Part shown: piece after piece, positions 11,037-22,767 of the stretch
How positions within the stretch are numbered: the stretch's first letter is position 1
Layout of the letters: each line of letters begins with the position of its first letter
From: Allodiplogaster sudhausi
Taxonomy: Eukaryota; Nematoda; Chromadorea; Rhabditida; Diplogasteridae
DNA length: 64,000 nt
NCBI GenBank assembly: GCA_945643635.1
Contig: CALZFC010000013.1
Location: 432,501-496,500 of the forward strand
Direction: 5' to 3'
Made by a program: the position numbers and the translations under genes
Notes under the pieces: model-generated
What the model saw: the letters and a program-made list of their open reading frames with translations, nothing else
The model's database searches: none
Told to the model about the DNA's origin: nothing

Positions 11037-11610
11037 GGTCTCGAGTGACAAGGCACCAAGAGCGAGTCGCGAGAGGAAGTGCGGATGAGGTCGGCAGCGG
11101 AGCAGAGGAAGAGGTAAATTTTCAATTAACTAATTAACTAATTGATAATCTAATTCTATTTGTAGAGTAATTCTATTCACCTATATTTATTATGCTTTCT
11201 TAATTTTCGTAATTTGAACAATAGAAAAAAAAGAAGATTATTTCAATGTCCACCTTGTGAATGCCACCTGTGGTTTCCAATTAGCGCACGTTAGCATGAA
11301 AGGAATTTAGCCACGTGTGGAGATGGTACATAGAAACGGCAGAAAGGGCATGGAAAAGCGAATTTTAGTCATTTATTCATGTTAATTAATTTTTGCCATC
11401 CTAATTAGTAATTAATTATTAACATCTTGCAACGCAACCATGCAAATGACGCGGATTGTGGATGGCGTCCTTCGGGAGATCGCGACGACTGGCGCACGAA
11501 TCCAATTCGTGAAGCACGCCGAGATCGGAGCGGAAGGAAGAGACGCCAAGAGGGAGCACGGAAGAGAAGGAAGAGACGAAAAGAAGCAGCCGGCACGGGG
11601 CTCCACTCCT
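11037..11610 (+). pseudogene. F-box gene fragment: exon 9 remnant plus exon 10 without acceptor
   Basis: A degraded exon 9 ends at 11113 (GAGGAAGAG then GTAAAT). Exon 10 begins at 11437 (ACC ATG CAA ATG) and continues in frame through REIATTGARIQFVK and GRDAKREHGREGRDEKKQPARG. The sequence before it is GCAACGCA, so the normal CCAG acceptor is lost. At about 11606 the exon runs straight into the 3'-flank block in inverted orientation, giving a quick stop. This looks like a rearrangement breakpoint inside the tail-encoding part. Confidence 0.75.
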
Positions 11611-12300
11611 TGAGAGAAAAGCGAATCTCTGACCGGCTCATAACCGGTCATCTTCTCGGTCATCATTCTCTCTGCTGGATTTACAAGTGTTCCTTGTGAT
11701 CAACAGCCAGAGCAACGAGTGACAGACAGATCAGATCTTCATGTGATTGAAGAAGAAGAAGAAGATGAAGCATGAAGGATATTCTAACTATAGAGCGTTT
11801 TTTGCGTTGTTCTGCTGTTAAAGAATACGAGTTTTTTGTCGATATTAATGTTTTTATTATTTATTCAACTACAAGCTAGAGTTGAGATTTCAAAAAATAA
11901 TCACACTAACACTGTAAGCAGTGATGATTTCTAACTTTCAATTTTTTTTTTGAAAAGCTGTTCGGGAAGTAAAGAATACGAGTGTTTTTGTTTCTTTTTC
12001 GATATTTTTTTTTCAAATTGAATACTGATTGTGATTTATCATTTACGTGTATTGAAGTGTACGCGTAAAAATGTATATTTTTTGTCTTCATTACGTCATC
12101 GCTCTGTTTTTGCTGTAAATCACATGATGATTTGATCTGTCTGTCACTCGTTGCTCTGGCTGTTGATCACAAGGAACACTTGTAAATCCAGCAGAGAGAA
12201 TGATGACCGAGAAGATGACCGGTTATGAGCCGGTCAGAGATTAGCTTATCTCTCAAGGAGTGGCAGCCGGGGGTAAGAGTGCGGCACTCCGGCTATGATC
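11605..12300. repeat. Two 3'-flank blocks in head-to-head inverted arrangement
   Basis: The block CACTCCTTGAGAGAAAAGCG... at 11605-11755 is repeated in inverted orientation at 12120-12275, with about 350 bp between. Both contain the GACCGG...CCGGTC hairpin. The second is the expected orientation for a + strand unit; the first joins the broken exon 10. Confidence 0.7.
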
Positions 12301-12945
12301 TTCTCACAGAAACGAATTAACCTCTCTTTCTCTCTCTCCCTTTCTCTCTCTCGCTCTCTCACTCTCTACATCTCTTTCGATCTGACTCTCTCTCCGTATG
12401 TAGATTAAGATACATTGCGCCATCACAACGAGCTGTTCTGTTGGCTAAGTGAGACGAAGAGGGAGAGTATTATCGAGAGATGCGTGAGATAGACAAAGAG
12501 AGATGAGAGAGAGGAGAGAGAGCGCGAGAGAGAAAGAGAGAGATAGAGAGAGGGAGGGAGAGAGAGGTAGAAAGGGAGAGATGCAAGTAATCCATGAGGA
12601 TTTGGGATCATCAGATGTAATACACTATTTTAAATTTTTTTTCGTGACATTCTTTGATCGTCTGGCCCTCTCTCTCTCTCTCGCTCTCTTTCTCTCTCTC
12701 GATTTCTCTCTCTCTCTCCCGAGCATTAATCTTGCTCAGCCTTTTGTCGCCTCTGAATCTTGGCTGCAAGAGGAAAGAGGGAGGAAGAGACAAACAGACA
12801 TTAAAGAAAAAAACTAACGTTAACATAGTCCTAATTTTAGACATAAAATTAATCAAATTTCTAAGCCACTATTTGTAAAAAAAATTTCACTTAATTATCT
12901 TGCGGCGAGAAAATTGTCTTGGAAGGCCAGGCCAATTGCGCTCTC
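12301..12945. repeat. CT/GA microsatellites and conserved 3' islands, no gene
   Basis: CT-rich 12320-12400, GA-rich 12460-12580 and CT-rich 12665-12720 separate two islands seen elsewhere: ATGAGGATTTGGGATCATC (about 12594; inverse of 45930, 51810 and 63095) and the GCTCAGCCTTTTGTC...CTTGGCTGCAAGAG block (12733-12772). Confidence 0.6.
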
Positions 12946-12999
12946 GCATTTCTAGTTTTAATTAAACACTTTTCCCAAACTCAGACGAACAAAATACAT

Positions 13000-14396
13000 T
13001 ATATGACGCGATTTGCGAGAGAATCAAAAAGGCCGCGGACATAGCCAAAATCGACCAGCTTGGATTTCATTCAACAGTTCCTTATAGGTACTTTTTGATA
13101 CGTGGAATCGATTGGAACTGGTCTGCGAGTCCGAAAATGTCTCCTTCGTTTGCTATGAGAGCTTGAATTATTAGGCTCGTTGCGATGGGAGGCGAGTTGG
13201 ATGCACGTTTGAGCTCACTGCGCCGCACTTTGCTATGATATATAAATGAAAATTAGCAATATAATAGCCAAGAGATTGCTCTATACAATGAAAAAAGAAA
13301 AATTTGAAAATTTCTAATTTTCAATTTGTTATAGAATTTAAAGTTTGAGGGCGCTCAGAGAACGTGTTTCACATTTTACACCAACCAAACCTATACAGCT
13401 GTATAGAGCTTGAAAAGAGCTTTCGAATGGACTATCGGGTTTAGGAAACTTAGGATGCGCTGAAGTTTCCTGATCGATTATCCCGGAGTGGCAGTACAAA
13501 ACAGCACTTCATAATCATTTTCGCACGTCCAAACATACACCAAAAGAAAGAGCGTGAAATTTGCAAGCTGAACCCCTTTCAATTATCTTTCAAGTCTACA
13601 ATGTTTTTTTATAAGCTATAAATTTTGGGCCGGTAGTGCCATTTTCATTGCGCCCAATAATCCACATTTTTAGTTTATTCGAATTAGAATATTCCAATTG
13701 TTTTTTTATCGCATTTTCTTGAAGAATTGTTCTAAGCAGATGCCCTATCCTTTTGATTTATTACAAAACATTGTAGATTCGGAATTATATTGAAAGGAGT
13801 TTAGCCTGTAGCAATTTTCACGCTCTTTCTTGCGGTTTATGTTTCGGCATACGAAAATGATTCTGAAGTAGTTCTTTTAAGCCGCGGACGCGCACATTTG
13901 TAATGCCGCTCTGGGATAATCGATCAGGAAACTTCAGCGCATCCTAAGTTTCCTAAACCCGACATTCCATTCGAAAGCTCTTTTCAAGCTCTATACAGCT
14001 GTATAGGTTTTTGGTTGGTGTAAAATGAGAAACACGTTCTCTGAGTTACCTCAAACCTTAAATTCTATAATAAATTTAAAATTAGACATTCTCAAATTTT
14101 TCTTTTATCATTGTATAGAGTAATCTCTTGGCTATTAGAGTGCTAGTTTTCATTTATATATCATAACAAAGTGCGGCGCAGTGACCTCAAACGTGCATCC
14201 AACTCGCCTCCCTAATAATTCAAGCTCTCATAGCAAACGAAGGAGACATTTTCGGACTCCCAGACCAGTTCCAATCGATTCCACGTATCAAAAAGTACCT
14301 ATAAGGAACTTTTGAATGAAATCCAAGCTGGTCGATTTTGGCTATGTCCGCGGCCGCTTTGATTCATTTTGATTCTCTCGCAAATCGCGTCATATA
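13000..14396. mobile_element. Foldback (long inverted repeat) element of about 1.4 kb
   Basis: The element starts TATATGACGCGATTTGCGAG and ends with its reverse complement at 14396. Arms of roughly 620-640 bp match nearly throughout (AAAGTGCGGCGCAGTGA, CCTAAGTTTCCT, CTCTATACAGCTGTATAG are easy landmarks), with a ~100-bp spacer near 13640-13740. Paralogous intron-4 sequences at 4610, 18265, 39775 and 47280 run across the site uninterrupted, so it is an insertion. TATA at both edges suggests a TA-type target duplication. No transposase is encoded. Confidence 0.85.
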
Positions 14397-14979
14397 TTTT
14401 TTCCAAACGAAGAACGATAAAGAAAATGTTTTACTAATAAGATAATTAAAAACAGACACGACTTAAAATAATAGTGCCCAAATAATTCATATTTCATGAT
14501 ACTTTTATTTAGTTAAATGTTTTACCCAACAGTTTAATGACTACCAAAAATGCATGCGACATGTCCAGGTGGTTCTGTCGCGCTCATTAACCTCATAGGC
14601 AGGGGCCAGGACTCCCACGTGTTTTGTGACGGTTAGGACGTGTATGTAGTTATTTAATTATTAAATTGCGTATATTAATTCATTTTAAAGCCAATAAAGA
14701 TTGGCAAATTCAAAGGGAATCGAAGTTAGTCACTGCGCCTCGCTGACCACATTGAAATGTTAGAATCATGGTTTGATAAATTTCGAGCATTTCTATGTAA
14801 ATTTTATTCATTGTTCAAAAATACATAGAAAATCTAAAGGCCGACACCCGCAATTGGCTGGGTTATGAAAAGATGCTTCTCTTGAAAGACATATGTCGAG
14901 AAAATAGCATCAGAACAATACAACAATATTCCAAATTAGACTAGAACTAAATAGAATAGAAATATTCTTTGTTTTTCAG

Positions 14980-16818
14980 TGCCATCCGTGCGTGGCGCTG
15001 AAAGCAGGAAGAAACTTCTCCGATTTCTCCGAAGCCACGCCCCCTTCGAGGCTGCCTTCCTCGCTGTCGAATCGACTGCGGCGATTGCTAAGAAATGGCC
15101 AGCTAGAGCGACTGACAATTGATGAGGTTTCTTTTCATTACACAAATTATTTTAATTTACTACTCGTATAAAAATTTTATAAAGTATTTTTTTCTCTTCT
15201 TCTAGACATATACCTTTCGCTCTAGATTCAAAATAGAATTTCAGAATATAGAAATATGCCTTCTAATTGCAGCTCCCTCTGACAGACTCGTTCGTTGCTG
15301 GCATCTCGGCAGCAATTGCAGGCGTTTCTTGCACGCATCTCGAGCTTTCTTGTTGCGACTTGTTTTTCTAGACGTCATTCTCTGGTCCCGACACACCTTG
15401 CCTGACTGATGTCGAGTTGCTCCGTCGACTCGGACGCGCCGTCCCGTCAATATTCATCGATGTCCCCGGCATCTTCAGTGTCGCCGAATCGATCGAGTTG
15501 TGACGGGGGAATGATATTTTCTCTCTCTTCGTTGAGGTTCCGTTCTCTCTGCTTCTCTCGTGGAGTCTCTCGGCTCTCACTCTCTCTCCTCCACAACGAG
15601 TCCCCCTCTCTGTTCGGAAGACGCTTCTTTGAAGGGGCCATCAAGGCTCAGCTACAATTTCTCGACATTAATAATGTTTGCTGCTAATTTTGACACTTTT
15701 TCCTTCTTTTAGTTTGAGAGCCTTATTTGCCTTTTGACTTCTTAACTGGAAACACTTTTGAAGTGGCTCACAATTACAGTTTTAGCTTTATTTCTTAAAT
15801 ACTGGCGAGCTTAAAAAAGGCCGCTGGAACGATGTGGTAGATTTTAAATTTTAGGTTTTCTGGAAATAATTCTAGTATTGCCGCCATTTTTCTAGACATC
15901 ATTCTCTGGTCCCGGCAGGACTTGCCTGACTGATGTCGAGTTGCTCCGTCGACTCGGACGCGCCGTCCCGTCAATGTTCATCGATATCCCCGGCATCTTC
16001 AGTGTTGCCGATACGATCGAATTGTTACGGGTCATCATTTCAATTTTCGTTGTCTCACAACTCGAACTATTCTGTTTTACACAATGTTTGTCTTAAAAAA
16101 ATAATTCATCTATTCTGTTTAAAGGGCAAAAATTCAATTCAACCACAACCGATTTGAATTTTCCTGACTATGGCGAATGCAAACATACGTTTTTGACTCC
16201 TTAAATAATATTGAAAGCCTTTCCAGGCTGCCGATGCGGCCCACGAGAGCGTGGATATTGTCTTGTACTATTCCCATCCCTTTACGATCGATACGTTTCG
16301 CTGTCTTCTCGGGGAGCAACGACGCCACTTTGCATGCTCCTCCACTGAGAAGGCACAGAGAGGAAATCGGAAGAGGAAGTGCGATGAGCTTGGTGGACCA
16401 GATGAAGAGGTTAGTTTTTAAATTAATTAATTAATTAACTAATTAACCAATTCATTTTTTTTGTAAAAATATTTGTATTCGCCAATTTCACAATGAGTTA
16501 TTAATGAGTCTACTTAATTAATTTGATCATTTAAAAACACGAAAAGCATTTCAATATCCGCCTTGTGAATGCCAGGTGGTTTCCATTAGCGCGTGTTAGT
16601 ATAAAAGGAACTTAGCCAAGCGTGGAGATGATTAGTTGATATGGCATGAAATTTTATTCATTCATTAATGTTAACTAATTTTTGTCATCCTAATCAGTAA
16701 CTAATAATTAACATCTCCCCAGACCATGCAAATGATGTGGATTGCCGATGGGTTCCGGCGGGAGATCGCGACGATTGGCACCCGAATCCAATTCGTAAAA
16801 CGCACAGAGCGGAGATGA
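14980..16818 (+). pseudogene. Scrambled F-box gene copy (exons 5, 6 truncated, 8, 7, 8, 9, 10)
   Basis: Exon 5 (14980-15126) is intact. Exon 6 (from 15273) keeps its 5' part to SCCDL, then at about 15363 switches into the TTTTTCTAG acceptor and exon 8 (15373-15507), whose end carries an in-frame TGA. Exon 7 (15537-15675) follows, with a GAG instead of CAG acceptor, then a second exon 8 (15896-16030), exon 9 (16227-16409) and exon 10 (16723-16818), which stops early after VKRTERR. Exons 1-4 are absent; intron 4 upstream holds the foldback element. The order cannot give the normal protein. Confidence 0.85.
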
Positions 16819-16986
16819 AGGAAGTGAGCCAAGAGTGAACCTGGAGGGGCACGAAGAGAGGACACAAGCGACAGCTGTCACAGCGCTCTCAACATGAGCG
16901 ATTTATAACTTGGTCTGGCTCTCAACAAGGAGAATACGCGTAATTTTATCTATATTTTTGCTTTAAAAAAACGAAAAGGAAGAAAT

Positions 16987-17047
<61 letters not shown>

Positions 17048-18941
17048 CAGAGAGAGAGGGAGAGAGCCAGGGATTAAAGGAAAAGAAGCCTCAGTCTGAG
17101 AGAGGAAGAGAAACAAAATCTAACCTGATCAGATTTCTTTTTGTGAAACGCTGTTCTGATGTTGAAAAAAATGAGTGTTTTTGTTGATTTTTCAATATTG
17201 CTCAAGTTTAATAGTGATTATGATAAATGATGATAATGCCGCTTATTATCGTTGTAATGACGTTTAAAATGTACATGTATTTATCTCTGAGCTCACCAAA
17301 GACTTCTTAGAAAGCAAATCAATGATTTTCTGGGCAGCGTTTTTTTGCTTGCGTATCAGGGGTGTATGAGAGAAAAGGTCGGAATTTCGAATTCCGAATT
17401 CCGTTATGTTTATTTATCAGCTAGATGAGTAAACGTGAAGTAAATGTCATGTAATTTTTTCTTCGCCACAAGAGAATAAATACAATGCTTTGGTGCTTTG
17501 AGTCTCGTTAAACGGCAGTTGCCATAGACTTTTCTTTTTCTACTTTTTTTTTATTTCTAGCTTCTACTTATTTTTTTTTTCTAATTATATTTTTATATTT
17601 TTAACTCGACAAATAATTATGGAAGAAAAAAGTGTCTGTAATAGGTAAATTCGAAAAGATATTTTCCTTTCGAATTTGTATTTACTCTACGCCAAGAATG
17701 AAAAGAACCAACAGGTGTTTATTATTATTTTTACTTATTTTTATTTTACAAATTCATCTTTATTTTTATCTTTATAATTTTTCCAAACCCGTTCTGCTCC
17801 TCCATTGTTATCTACCATTTGCCATGCACATCCTTGTTATCATCTCTGCGTACTACGAATAAACATCTGCTAGTCGCATTTCTCTCGCTCTCTTTCTCTC
17901 TCTCTCTCCCTCTTTCTCTATCGAGTTTTCTTTCTTTCTCTCGATTTCTCTCTCTCTCTCTCTTTCTCTTTTTCTTTCTCGCTCTCCCTCTCTCTCTCTC
18001 TCTGTCTTTCTCTCTCGCTCTCGCTAGAAACTGAAACATGCCAGAGCATTGATTGTCCTACCCATTCTTTTATCTCTCCACCTTAACCCGTGGTTTCCAT
18101 TGCTCGAGGAGCTGAAAATATTGCGTCTGCATTGGCTGATCGGTAAATAGGCAATGCCATTCTTAATTGCGCCGGGAAAATTGTCTAGGGAGGCCAGGCC
18201 AACTGCGCTCTCGTTTTGCCATTTTTCACTTACATAAACACTTTTCGCAAAATTCATGTGAATAAAATACCTTTTATTTTTCCAAACGACATAACAATGG
18301 AGAAAATTTTTTTAATAATAAGAAAATTAAAAGCTAATACGATTTAAAATAAAAGTGAATAAAATTGTTCATATTTAATTAACCTTTTTTTTAAATATCT
18401 TTTTTCCCATCAGTTTTATGACTGCGAAATTCATGCGTTATGTCCAGTTGGTTCTTTAGCGCTCAATCAACAGAAAAGCAGAGGTTAAAAATCACATATG
18501 TTCTTCCGAAGATGTTGCGTAGGAATTATTTGATCCTTGAAATTGCAGTTATTTATTTATTTAATCGTTGAAATTGCAGTCACTTTAAAGCAGGAAAAAT
18601 TTGCAAAATTCGTAAAAGAAAGGAATTGAAATTGGCAGCGACTGTTGAAATGTCGAGAACAACGACTAATGAATTTTTTTTTTCTATGAAGCTTTTATTC
18701 ATTGTTCAAAATGCCTTGAAAATAAAAAGGGCGACGACGGCAAGTTTAAAATAGTTTAAGACTTACTAATCCATGTGGACAACACAACGAAATCAGTGAG
18801 AAAACGATTGACTGAGTTATGAAAAGAGACCCTTGTAATAAGACAAATATCGAGACAATAGCGCTTAAACAATTAAACAAATTCCTAATTAGACTAATTT
18901 GACTAAAAGTAATTAGCATATAAATATTCTTTGTTTTTCAG
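16819..18941. other. 3' flank, microsatellites and intron-4-like sequence, no gene
   Basis: 16820-17560 is diverged 3'-flank sequence, with a GA array at 16985-17070. 17880-18010 is a CT array. 18040-18130 is the CCGTGGTTTCCATTGCTCGA island (inverse orientation). 18190-18930 is recognisable + strand intron 4, including the GCGTTATGTCCAGTTGGTTC block near 18437, leading to the exon 5 at 18942. I see no F-box exons 1-4 here. Confidence 0.6.
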
Positions 18942-19154
18942 TGTCTTCCGTGCGTGGCGTTGAAAGCAGGAAGAAACTTCTCCGATTTCTCCGAAGCCAC
19001 GCCCCCTTCGAGGCTGCCTTCCTCGCTGTCGAATCGAAGAAACTTCTCCGATTTCTCCGAAGCCACGCCCCCTTCGAGGCTGACTTCCTCGCTGTCGAAT
19101 TGACTGCGGAGATTGCTAAGAAATGGCCAGCTAGAGCGACTGACAATTGATGAG
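18942..19154 (+). pseudogene. Isolated F-box exon 5 with 66-bp internal tandem duplication
   Basis: The exon begins after TTTTTCAG and ends TTGATGAG|GTTTA as usual, but is 213 bp instead of 147. A 66-bp (22-codon) segment covering RNFSDFSEATPPSRLPSSL is repeated in tandem (period from 18971 to 19037). The second copy has CGA changed to TGA (19101-19103), an in-frame stop. No exon 6 follows; intron-like sequence runs on until orientation flips at about 19.5 kb. Confidence 0.85.
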
Positions 19155-20089
19155 GTTTATTTTTTATATAAACTAATTTGTTATTTTTTTTAAATATGTT
19201 TCTCTTTTAAATATAAAATTATCCTAAGATTTTGCGCTCATTTTATACTAATTAGAGAGCCATGAATTCGTGCATTTTGCGTAAATTTCGAGAAAATTCA
19301 ATTAGGTTTCAATTGAGCTTCGTGTAAGATTAGTTTTAGTCATTTCTAAAAATAATTCATAATTTCGATAGAGTACATTTGCTGCAATGTTCCCCAACAC
19401 TGGTGGTTTGATGATAATGAGTATTGTCAAATGAATAAGCTTTATTTTTACTATAATGAATGTAGCGCCTCTGCTCTATGAGGATCAATTATGAAAATAT
19501 GCATGTTTAGTCATCATTAGTCGACAATCATTTGGCAGACATTCGTTAAAGGACCCATTAAAAAACTCACTCTTGAATTCGCGCCTTTCTTCTTGTAAGA
19601 AACGAGACACGGAAGGCAAGGAAAAACAAATAATACTTCTATTCTAATTAGTTTTATTCTAATTATTCTAATTGGGAATATTGTTTATCTGTTTTAGTTT
19701 CTATTTATTGTATCGATATTTGTGCTTTACAAGGGAAGCCTATTTTCATTACCCAACCAATAGTGATCTCACTGATTTTGTTATGTAGTCCACATCGGAA
19801 ACTGAGTAATAAACTAGTTTGAAATTGCGGGCGTCGTCCCTGTTTGTGATTTTCTATTCGTTCTTGAAAACTCGAAACAGAAATACTCGAAATTTATAAA
19901 GCGTTGTTCTGATATTTCAACGTGGTCAGCGAGTTGTGCTCTAGCTGTCAATTTCGATTTCATTTGATGAAGAATTTTCCTTACAGGTTTTGAAGATAAA
20001 TAATACATGCAATTTCAATTATTAAATTATTTTCTCAGCGCTTAATAAACTGCCGCACGTGTTTCCAAGCACTGGTAGTGTTTAGCCCC

Positions 20090-20335
20090 TGCCTTTCAGG
20101 TTAATGAGCGGGACAGAACCACCTGGATATGCCGCATGCATTTCACATTCATAAAATTGTGGAAAAAGAAATCATTAAAATAAGTCATATGGAATACGAA
20201 TAATTTAGTCATCATTATTTTAAATTGTATTTGGTTTCTTCTTTGTTCTGTAGTTTGGAAAGTGTGCGGGTGCCCCTTCCTTTCAGGTTAATGAGCGCCA
20301 CAGAACCACAACCTCGTAGCACGCATTTCGTATTC
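20090..20335 (-). repeat. Duplicated intron-4 block
   Basis: Two copies of the CAGGTTAATGAGCG...GCATTTC block lie at 20096-20145 and 20280-20330. The second is fused directly to a truncated exon 7 at about 20349, marking a rearrangement junction. Confidence 0.6.
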
Positions 20336-20348
20336 ATAAAACATTATA

Positions 20349-21333
20349 TTCCGAAGAGAGAGGGGGACGCGTTGTGGAGGAGAGAGAGCGAGAGGCGAGA
20401 GACACCACGAGAGAAGCAGAGAAAACGGAACCTGAAAAATACATTTATGAAATTTAAATTTATCCGATTATCAAATGTTTGTCACATTATTACCGAATTG
20501 TGCGATAAAATAATAATTGAATTGAATTGACAAATAATGGCAAAATGAGCAAAAGATGAATAGGCTTGCAATATATATTTTTGTGTTCCACAGCTCATCC
20601 TCGATGCACAATTACACTTCCAATAAAGAATATTTATTTAACAATTTTCATACTCATCAAACCACCATTGTTGCGGGAAAATTGCAACAGATTTACTCTT
20701 TCGAAAGTGCGACTTTTTTTTCAAATTCCCTAACAATTATTTAAAGTTTCTGTTGAAGAAGTTCCATTAAGATTATTTTTTATTTTGAAAAAAAATATTT
20801 TGATAATAAAATATATAAAAAATAAAATATACAAGAACCTCTCCTCGCTCACTCGCGCCAAGTCGCAGCAAGAAAGCTCGAGATGCGTGCAAGAAACGCC
20901 TGCAATTGCTGCCTCGATGCCAGCAACGAGCGAGTCTGTCAGAGGGATCTACAAGAAGGAATGTTTATTATTCTTTACTTCTATTTTGGAATACTGCTTA
21001 AAGGAGCACGAAACTCAACCGTAGTCTAATTGAATTTTCTTGAAATTGACGCAAAATGCACGAATTCAAGGCTCTCTAATTATTATAAAATGAGCGTAAA
21101 TCCAAAGGATCACTTTATATTTAAAAGAGAAACTTATTTAAAAAAAATTACCAATTAAAATAAATTAGTTAATATAAAAAAGCAACCTCATCAATTGTCA
21201 GTCTCTCTAGCTGGCCATTTCGTAGCAATCGCCGCAGTCGATTCGACAGCGAGGAAGGCAGCCTCGAAGGGGGCGTGGCTTCGGACAAATCAGAGAAGTT
21301 TCTTCCTGCTTTCAACGCCACGCACGGAAGGCA
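20349..21333 (-). pseudogene. F-box gene fragment: exons 5, 6 and truncated 7
   Basis: On minus, exon 5 is 21333-21187 (CLPCVALKAGRNFSDLSEAT, open throughout), exon 6 is 20948-20839 (IPLTDSLVAGIEAAIAG... ending VSEER, TTGTAG acceptor) and exon 7 is 20431-20349, cut after the CCCTCTCTCTTCGG segment, where unrelated intron-4 sequence begins. No upstream exon 4 or downstream exons 8-10 belong to it. The visible codons are intact, so truncation rather than decay disables it. Confidence 0.82.
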
Positions 21334-22184
21334 CTGAAGAACAAAGAATATTTCTATTCTAATTAGTTTTAGTCTAATTATTAATATTGTTTAATTGTTC
21401 TAGTGTTATTGTCTCGATATTTGTCTTAGGCCTCTTTTCATAACCCAGCCAATGTTAATAATTTTTGCTATGCTGTCCTCATCGACAAACGAGTTTTAAA
21501 ATATTGCATATTTGTACAATTAATAAAATTTTGATAGAAATGCTCGAAATTTATAATCATTGGTTTTGACATTTCATCGTGTTCATCGAGGCGTAGTTCT
21601 ACCTGTCAATTTCGATTCCATTCGATGAACAAATTTTGAAGATGTTTATTGGTGTTAAAGTGAATTAATAAAAGCACTTTTGATGATTAAATAACCATTG
21701 CAGTAATAAATAGACGCCTACTTGCACCATTCTCCAAGCACGGATAGTTTTTAGATCCTGTCTTCCAGGTTAATGAGCGGGACAGAACCACCTGGACATG
21801 ACGCTTCATTTGACATTAATAAAACTGTTAGAGAAAACATTCAAATAAATATAAAACTCATGGAATATAATCTATTATTTTAAGCCGGATCTTCTTTTAA
21901 TTTTTTATTAAAAAAAAATACAATAGATTATAATTCTTATCATTTAAAAAATCTTTTTCATCGTCCTGTCGTTTGGAAAATAGAAAGTGCATTTTGTTCA
22001 TATGACTTTGGGAAAAGTGTTTAGTGAAAAGTGGAAAAGCGAGGGCCTCGCCACCTAAAACAGTTTTCCTTGCGCAGTTAAATAGATGAGATAATAAGCA
22101 ATAATTTTAAAAAATTTAATAATCATATCTTACAAATTTGATCTATTTTATGGATCATCGAAATGGGAAATGTATTCCACCTCG

Positions 22185-22195
22185 CCTCGGGAGAG

Positions 22196-22237
<42 letters not shown>

Positions 22238-22760
22238 GTGAGAAAAAGGAGAGGAGAGAGAGAAAAAGAGAGGATGTTAATCCGTGTCTGTGAGGAGGTC
22301 ATAGCCGAGTGCCACTCTTTCACCTCCGGCTGCCACTCCTTGAGAGAAAAGCGAATCTCTGACCGGCTCATAACCGGTCATCTTCTCGGTCATCATTCTC
22401 TCTGCTGGATTTACAAGTGTTCCTTGTGATCAACAGCCAGAGCAACGAGTGACAGACAGATCAGATCTTCATGTGATTTACAGCAAAAACAGAGCGATGA
22501 CGCAATCGAGATAAAAATACAAATTTTTACACGTAAATGATAAATCATAATCAATATTCAATTTGAAAAAATATCGGCAAGAATATCGGCATTCTCCATA
22601 TTTAGAACAGCGTTTCAAAAATTCTGATCAAGTTAGAAATCCCTCATGGTCAGAACCCTGTAACATTTTTAATGTGACTTTTTTATGTTAACTTTAGATC
22701 ACAAAAATGGCACTCGTACTCAACAACTTCAGAACAGCGTTTAAAAAGAAATAAAATAAT
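22185..22760 (-). other. GA array and 3'-flank block of the repeat-bearing copy
   Basis: A (GA)n array (22190-22275) is followed by the standard 3'-flank block (about 22285-22480), including the palindrome GACCGG...CCGGTC at 22361-22379, then AT-rich sequence to the exon 10 stop. Relative to the minus-strand gene this is its 3' flank. Confidence 0.65.
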
Positions 22761-22767
22761 GTTCAGA

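Noticed and set aside
11412..11666. MMTEKMTGYEPVRD... as a conserved small gene in the 3'-flank block
   Set aside because: The start is conserved but frames diverge or stop at different places in the 10.0, 12.2, 46.1 and 52.2 kb copies (for example TAG within the 12.2 kb copy), so coding is not supported.
16985..17070. Telomere-like or satellite centromeric repeat
   Set aside because: Only GA/CT dinucleotide arrays with short AGAC variants occur; no TTAGGC-type nematode telomere repeats or long satellite arrays were seen.
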